From: Adiantum capillus-veneris
Taxonomy: Eukaryota; Streptophyta; Polypodiopsida; Polypodiales; Pteridaceae
Assembly (NCBI GenBank): GCA_014529385.2
Contig: CM043960.1
Span: 78,664,332 to 78,728,331, forward strand
Reading direction: 5' to 3'
Length of the DNA: 64,000 nucleotides
Part shown: piece by piece, positions 60,035-64,000 of the stretch
How the letters are laid out: every line of letters begins with the position of its first letter
Numbering within the stretch: the stretch's first letter is position 1
Position numbers and translations under genes: made by a program
Notes under the pieces: generated by a model
What the model was told of the DNA's origin: nothing
What the model saw: only the letters and a program-made list of their open reading frames with translations
The model's database searches: none

Positions 60035-60690
60035 AAGGCTCAATATGGATAAACAGGCCCTCTTTTCACAATCGGATCCAACAACCCCTTGACAAAAGCT
60101 TGGTTAGCCATAAACGTGACTGGGACCTTGAGATCATCCTAGAACTCCCTAAAGAATTTAGTGGTCAAACCATCCCAACTAGTGAACTTCTCCTTGCCAA
60201 GAGCTTGCAATGCAAGCGAGCACTCATCTTCAGAAAAGGCCATCTCAAGACGATTGGCTTCAGGTTGGGGAATTTTCCTATTGACACTCTCGAGAAAGGT
60301 TGCTCTGGCTTCATCCACTTCTTGAGAGCATGTCTCTGGTTGGCCAATGATTTGGCTTAGATGATCAAGCATCATCATAGCCATTTTATCTTGGTCTTGC
60401 GTAGCATTCCCATTCTCATTTGTGAGCAAGTGGACGGAGAACCGACTTTTCTTGATTTTCACGGCCCTAAAGAAGTGTGCTTGATTAGTGGCCTCTGGCT
60501 GAAGGAAGGTCTTCCTGAATATCAATCTTGCCCTCGTGACCTCCTCAAGCTGCTGCTTGGGCACATTGGTTTTAGCTTCGAGCCACCTTTTGTGTTCTTC
60601 TTCGGAGGCCATCCCAATAGTTTTTTTGGAAGTTAGACGAGCAACCTCCTCTTTGAGTTGCTTCCAATGCTCTTCCTGGGCCTAGATAGT
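60035..60690 (-). mobile_element. L1-type LINE fragment (endonuclease-RT linker)
   Basis: The minus-strand frame (60139-60612 with extensions on both sides) matches the region before the reverse transcriptase core of plant L1 elements. It has a Lys/Glu-rich helix (LEEVTRARLIFRKTFLQPEATNQAHFFRAVK), a variable loop, then FSEDECSLALQALGKEKFTSWDGLTTKFF, equivalent to the usual K(S/A)PGPDG..EFF. The P-G-P-D motif is altered to FTSWDG. A stop follows FFREF and the core RT is missing. Its order relative to the fragment at 62560-64000 shows they are separate copies. Confidence 0.7.
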
Positions 60691-60699
60691 CTTTAAATC

Positions 60700-61202
60700 C
60701 TAATACTACTGGCACTATAAGTAAGCCTCCATTTGTAGTCATGTGGCATGTGTTTGGTGGACCCATGGAAGGCCTCTTTGGGCATGAAAGTTACTTCCTA
60801 CTTAGAGACTTTATATGCCCAAGTATGGCCAAATCCCTTCGACTCTCTCTCTCTGTCTCTCTCTCTCTCTTGTGTGCCAACAATCTCTCTTGCTCTTTGT
60901 GTTGTGCACATTGTTTGTCTGTGTCACTGGGTTTCCACGTCACACTAGCCAAACTCAATTGCTTGGGGAGCGGGAGGGGATCCCTCTCTCCGTCCCCCTT
61001 CTATAATAGTATAGATCCTCTAGGTAGTGAGTGATGTAGGCCCCTGTAGAGTCTTCGTAGAGTTCTCTTCTCTTTTTATGGTTTCAACTTTGGGTTTTGA
61101 CACTTGGAAGTTGCACATAGAGAAATATAACTATTGCAAATAAGTGTGTATGTGTGTTTGGAGTGGTGGAGGGGGAGGGGAGGGGAGGGGAGGGGAGGGG
61201 AG

Positions 61203-61295
<93 letters not shown>

Positions 61296-61590
61296 CTAGG
61301 CTTGAAAACCTATGATTTTCACAGGAAATATCCTAGAAAACATCGTTATATCTGCTGAACCATTACATGCTTTCGTTTCTCATAAATTATCTAGCTTGCT
61401 AAGAGATAGTAAATCAAAGTTTTTGCATTAGCCATGAGATTTTCTTTTCTTTCTATTGAGAACGTTCATTTGTTGGGCATTCATGGAAGTGTTGAGACTA
61501 CGCTTGGGTGTTCTTCAGGAAGTAGGGCTAGGCCCAGTCAAATGTCCATTGGTGAAAGCTACCATGCATGAGGCCTAAAACACATGCGCC
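60700..61590. other. Unassigned stretch with GGGGA/GA repeats
   Basis: (GGGGA)n at 61169-61205 passes into (GA)n at 61206-61294. A CTCTCT-rich patch lies at 60840-60890. No gene is supported. Confidence 0.5.
61169..61294 (+). repeat. (GGGGA)n(GA)n microsatellite
   Basis: Pure pentanucleotide run grading into about 44 GA units. Confidence 0.9.
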
Positions 61591-61632
61591 CGTGCCCGCA
61601 TGTGCACGCACGCGTGCACACACACACACAAT
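61510..61632 (+). other. Possible remnant of a PLE 3' end
   Basis: CAGGAAGTAGGGC... is followed by a GC-rich alternating run (GCGCCCGTGCCCGCATGTGC) and CA, resembling the 3' ends of PLE copies 1 and 2, but the hairpin is not clearly preserved. Confidence 0.25.
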
Positions 61633-62121
61633 TCCATTTCAATCGAGTAGAAAACAAGCTAGTGCAGATGAAGAGACATTCTTGGATCAAAGAGATTAAT
61701 GTGGATTCCAATCACAAAGCTCAATTGCAAAGCCACATGGGGATTACAAGAAACCAAAGCATGGGATGGATTATTAGGAGCGTTACAGGAGTGATGGATG
61801 ACTAGATGGTGGGCATTTCAATAGCTTGTTGGGAGGAGAAGGTGGTAGATGTGCTTCTACGCAAGAGCACAAAAGGAGTTGCATTGGAGATGTTAGATCG
61901 TTTGAAGTTTGTAATGTCATCCTCAATGTATGCGTTGAAGCCCACAGAAGGGTCCTCAAAATTCACAATGTAGTATGCTTCACACCTTGCATTTAAAAGC
62001 CGAGGACAAGGCAAAAAAACACCTTCAGCTTTGGAAAATCTAAAGAAAGTGAGTTCGCTTATCGGCCAATAGCCTTCCACCAAGAAATATTCATCCTCTC
62101 CTTCTTGTCTCCAACCAACAC
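61633..62121. other. Unassigned
   Basis: A 93-codon minus frame (61802-62083) has no recognised domain; nothing else seen. Confidence 0.4.
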
Positions 62122-62490
62122 TTTAGATCAACTTGACAGGCACTAGGTTAGCACTTGTTAGGGACTTTGCACAACTATTTATTTCTTTAGATCCACTTGA
62201 TAGAAACAAGGCTAGCACCTATTAGGGACTTTCCACCACTTTAAAACACTTAAAATCCACTTAATAGGCACTAGGAAATCTTTTGATAGGGGCTTTCTAC
62301 CAGTTTTCAACACTTTAGATCAGTTTACAGGCATTGGGCTAGCACTTGTTGGGTACATTCAACCACTATTTAGCACTTACGATCCACTTTACAGGCATTG
62401 GGCTAGCTTTGTTAGGGACTTTCTACTAATTTCTAGTACTTTAGTTCCACTTGATAGGTTTTGGGCAATCACCACGTTGAGCACTTTTTA
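62122..62490 (+). repeat. Minisatellite, six units of 63-64 bp
   Basis: Units start TTTAGATCCACTTGATAGG at 62122, 62186, 62250, 62314, 62377 and 62440 and contain GGGCTAGCACTTGTTAGGGAC-like words. Units differ by 15-30%, so the array is old. Confidence 0.8.
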
Positions 62491-62559
62491 TATACATAGG
62501 TTAAAATAGCACTTAAGACTTCATCAAAAATTCAAGAACGGCCATAGACAACAATACTT

Positions 62560-64000
62560 ATTTCAATAGAGAGAAAAAATGGATAGGTTAGAGGTCTAGA
62601 CATGCACATTATGACACTCTACCATAGAAAGTTTTCAAAGCACTTGGCCATCACTATTGTGAGGCATTCTATGAAAAGGTGGGCGAGCACTTCACTAGCC
62701 ACTCTGCACCTTGAACATCTATCGAACCCGATATCACATGCATGAATCTTGATACCTATCAGCAAAGACCCCCACATCATCTGCCACATAAATACCTTCA
62801 TAAAATGAGGCCATTGTGGATTCCAAATTTACTTCATTACCTCAACCCATCGAGCTTCCGACCATTGTTTCTTCCAATGTTTGTTCAAAAGAGAAAACCA
62901 ATCAACCTTGTGCATTAATGCTTTCCATTCAAAAGTAGATTCTCGCATAAGAATATTTTCCAAGCCTTCTATACCTCAGTGCCATTGAGATGAAACTGGC
63001 CAACCAATTGGTCAGAGGTTTTCCAGCACTTGCTCTTTCCATCTCAGAAGTGCATCAATTGCTGGAGTCCTTTATTGTTCATCCTTCTTGCAATTTCTCT
63101 CCGATAAGTGTTCAGAATTACACCAACAACTTTAGGTAGCCAAGGGGACCAGTGTGAGATGGAGTTTTGGAAGTATCTAGTTAATTCACCCCATTTCAGT
63201 ACCCAAATTTCTCTATTGCACTTTTGTACCAGCTCTCATGTGATGCCATGCGGTGTCAAGCTAGACCACCTCGAGGCTAATAGTTTGTCATGCACCTCGA
63301 TCCCTTTCCACTAACCACCTTTAAAATAATGTTTTTCCTTGTCTATTATATCCTTGGTCATGATAGCCCAAGACTGGTCTTGTTTTGCGATTGAGACCAC
63401 ATACTTGGCACACATGGCCTCAACATGAGCAGCACGGTTGACAATTTCCAAGCCACCTTGGACTACCGATCGAGCGATAACTTCCCACTTTGTCCATTTC
63501 CATGGCGACGAGGCTTTGGTGTTGTTTTTCCATAAGAATCTTTTAATGGGTTTCAAAAACCCTTCTAGTTACATTTGGATATTTTGAGAGCGGGTTGCTG
63601 AAGGCAATATAAGGAAGCATAAATGAATTGATCCCTTTGACTCGACTTGGGAAGTGAAGCAACACATACTCCCACCTTCTCATTTTTCTCTAGATCTTAT
63701 CCAAGACCCACTCAAACCTTTGCTTGTGTTTAATGTCCACCCACAAGGGGACGCCCAGATGTCAAAATATCCTTCCTTTGAACACAATCTCCCTTCACTA
63801 GACTGATGGGTCAAATCAGTAATTTTCCTTTAGGGAGATTAGTCTAGACTTCTCAATACTATACTTTGGCCCCAAAGACACAACAAATATCTGCACAATC
63901 TCTAGCGCCTTTCTGAGTACCTCAGGATAGGCTTTCAAAAAGAAGAGGAAGTCATCTATGTAGGGATGCGTTGTAGCAGGACCTAATCGCAACCCACAAA
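62560..64000 (-). mobile_element. L1-type LINE, RT motif C to zf-RVT tail, runs off the window
   Basis: Reading the minus strand from the window edge: RT motif C (YIDDFLFFLKAYPEVLRKALEIV near 63950), thumb sequence, FLWKNNTKASSPWKWTKWEVIARSVVQGGLEIVN (63400-63550), and finally the plant zf-RVT module FMWQMMWGSLLIG...CSRC...AHLFIEC (62640-62810). This order is the C-terminal half of plant L1 reverse transcriptase. Several frameshifts and stops separate the open pieces (63311-63556, 62619-62801), so the copy is dead. Confidence 0.8.

Overview
The window looks like intergenic DNA from a large, repeat-rich eukaryotic genome, most likely a land plant. Evidence is a plant-type Ty1/Copia element, Ty3/Gypsy and gag-only LTR elements, plant L1-type LINE fragments with a zinc-binding reverse-transcriptase tail, long CA/GA/TA microsatellites and low coding density. 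A fern or lycophyte is my guess; the species cannot be fixed from this sequence. I found no convincing host gene, tRNA, rRNA or CRISPR array.

Positions about 0.9-48.0 kb form the most striking part: a head-to-tail array of related modules, all in the same orientation and joined by (CA)n tracts. Order: module E, satellite C1, module A1, Penelope-like body 1 (ORF1 + reverse transcriptase), A2, B1, Penelope-like body 2, C2, D, B2, a C tail, B3. Modules A, B, D and E share a TATA-type core promoter with a small hairpin. A, B and D also have a tiny first exon ending at a CAG|GT-type donor (CAA in some B copies). All share a conserved segment near the 3' end with a branch-point-like GCTAAC and a GCA(G)|GTRAG. 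Two bodies encode an unfamiliar ORF1 with an RG-rich tail, followed immediately by a Penelope-like (PLE) reverse transcriptase without a visible GIY-YIG endonuclease. A1 and A2 (3.4 kb, nearly identical) flank body 1 like PLE pseudo-LTRs. I read the array as a PLE family, with partial copies, that uses or generates (CA)n at its junctions.

Other elements have landed in the array. A piggyBac-like TTAA element sits in C1. A Copia element sits in the body 2 reverse transcriptase. A 5.9-kb terminal-inverted-repeat element in C2 carries remarkable hairpin repeats. A 263-bp MITE and a gag-only LTR element with 2-kb LTRs interrupt B2. Several are dated by empty sites in sister modules within the same window.

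From 48.0 to 57.5 kb there is a three-level nest: repeat H is interrupted by LTR element G, whose right LTR is interrupted by a Gypsy-like gag/protease element F on the minus strand. From 57.5 to 64 kb there are microsatellites, a Ty3/Gypsy pol fragment (+), two L1-type LINE fragments (-), and a 64-bp minisatellite.
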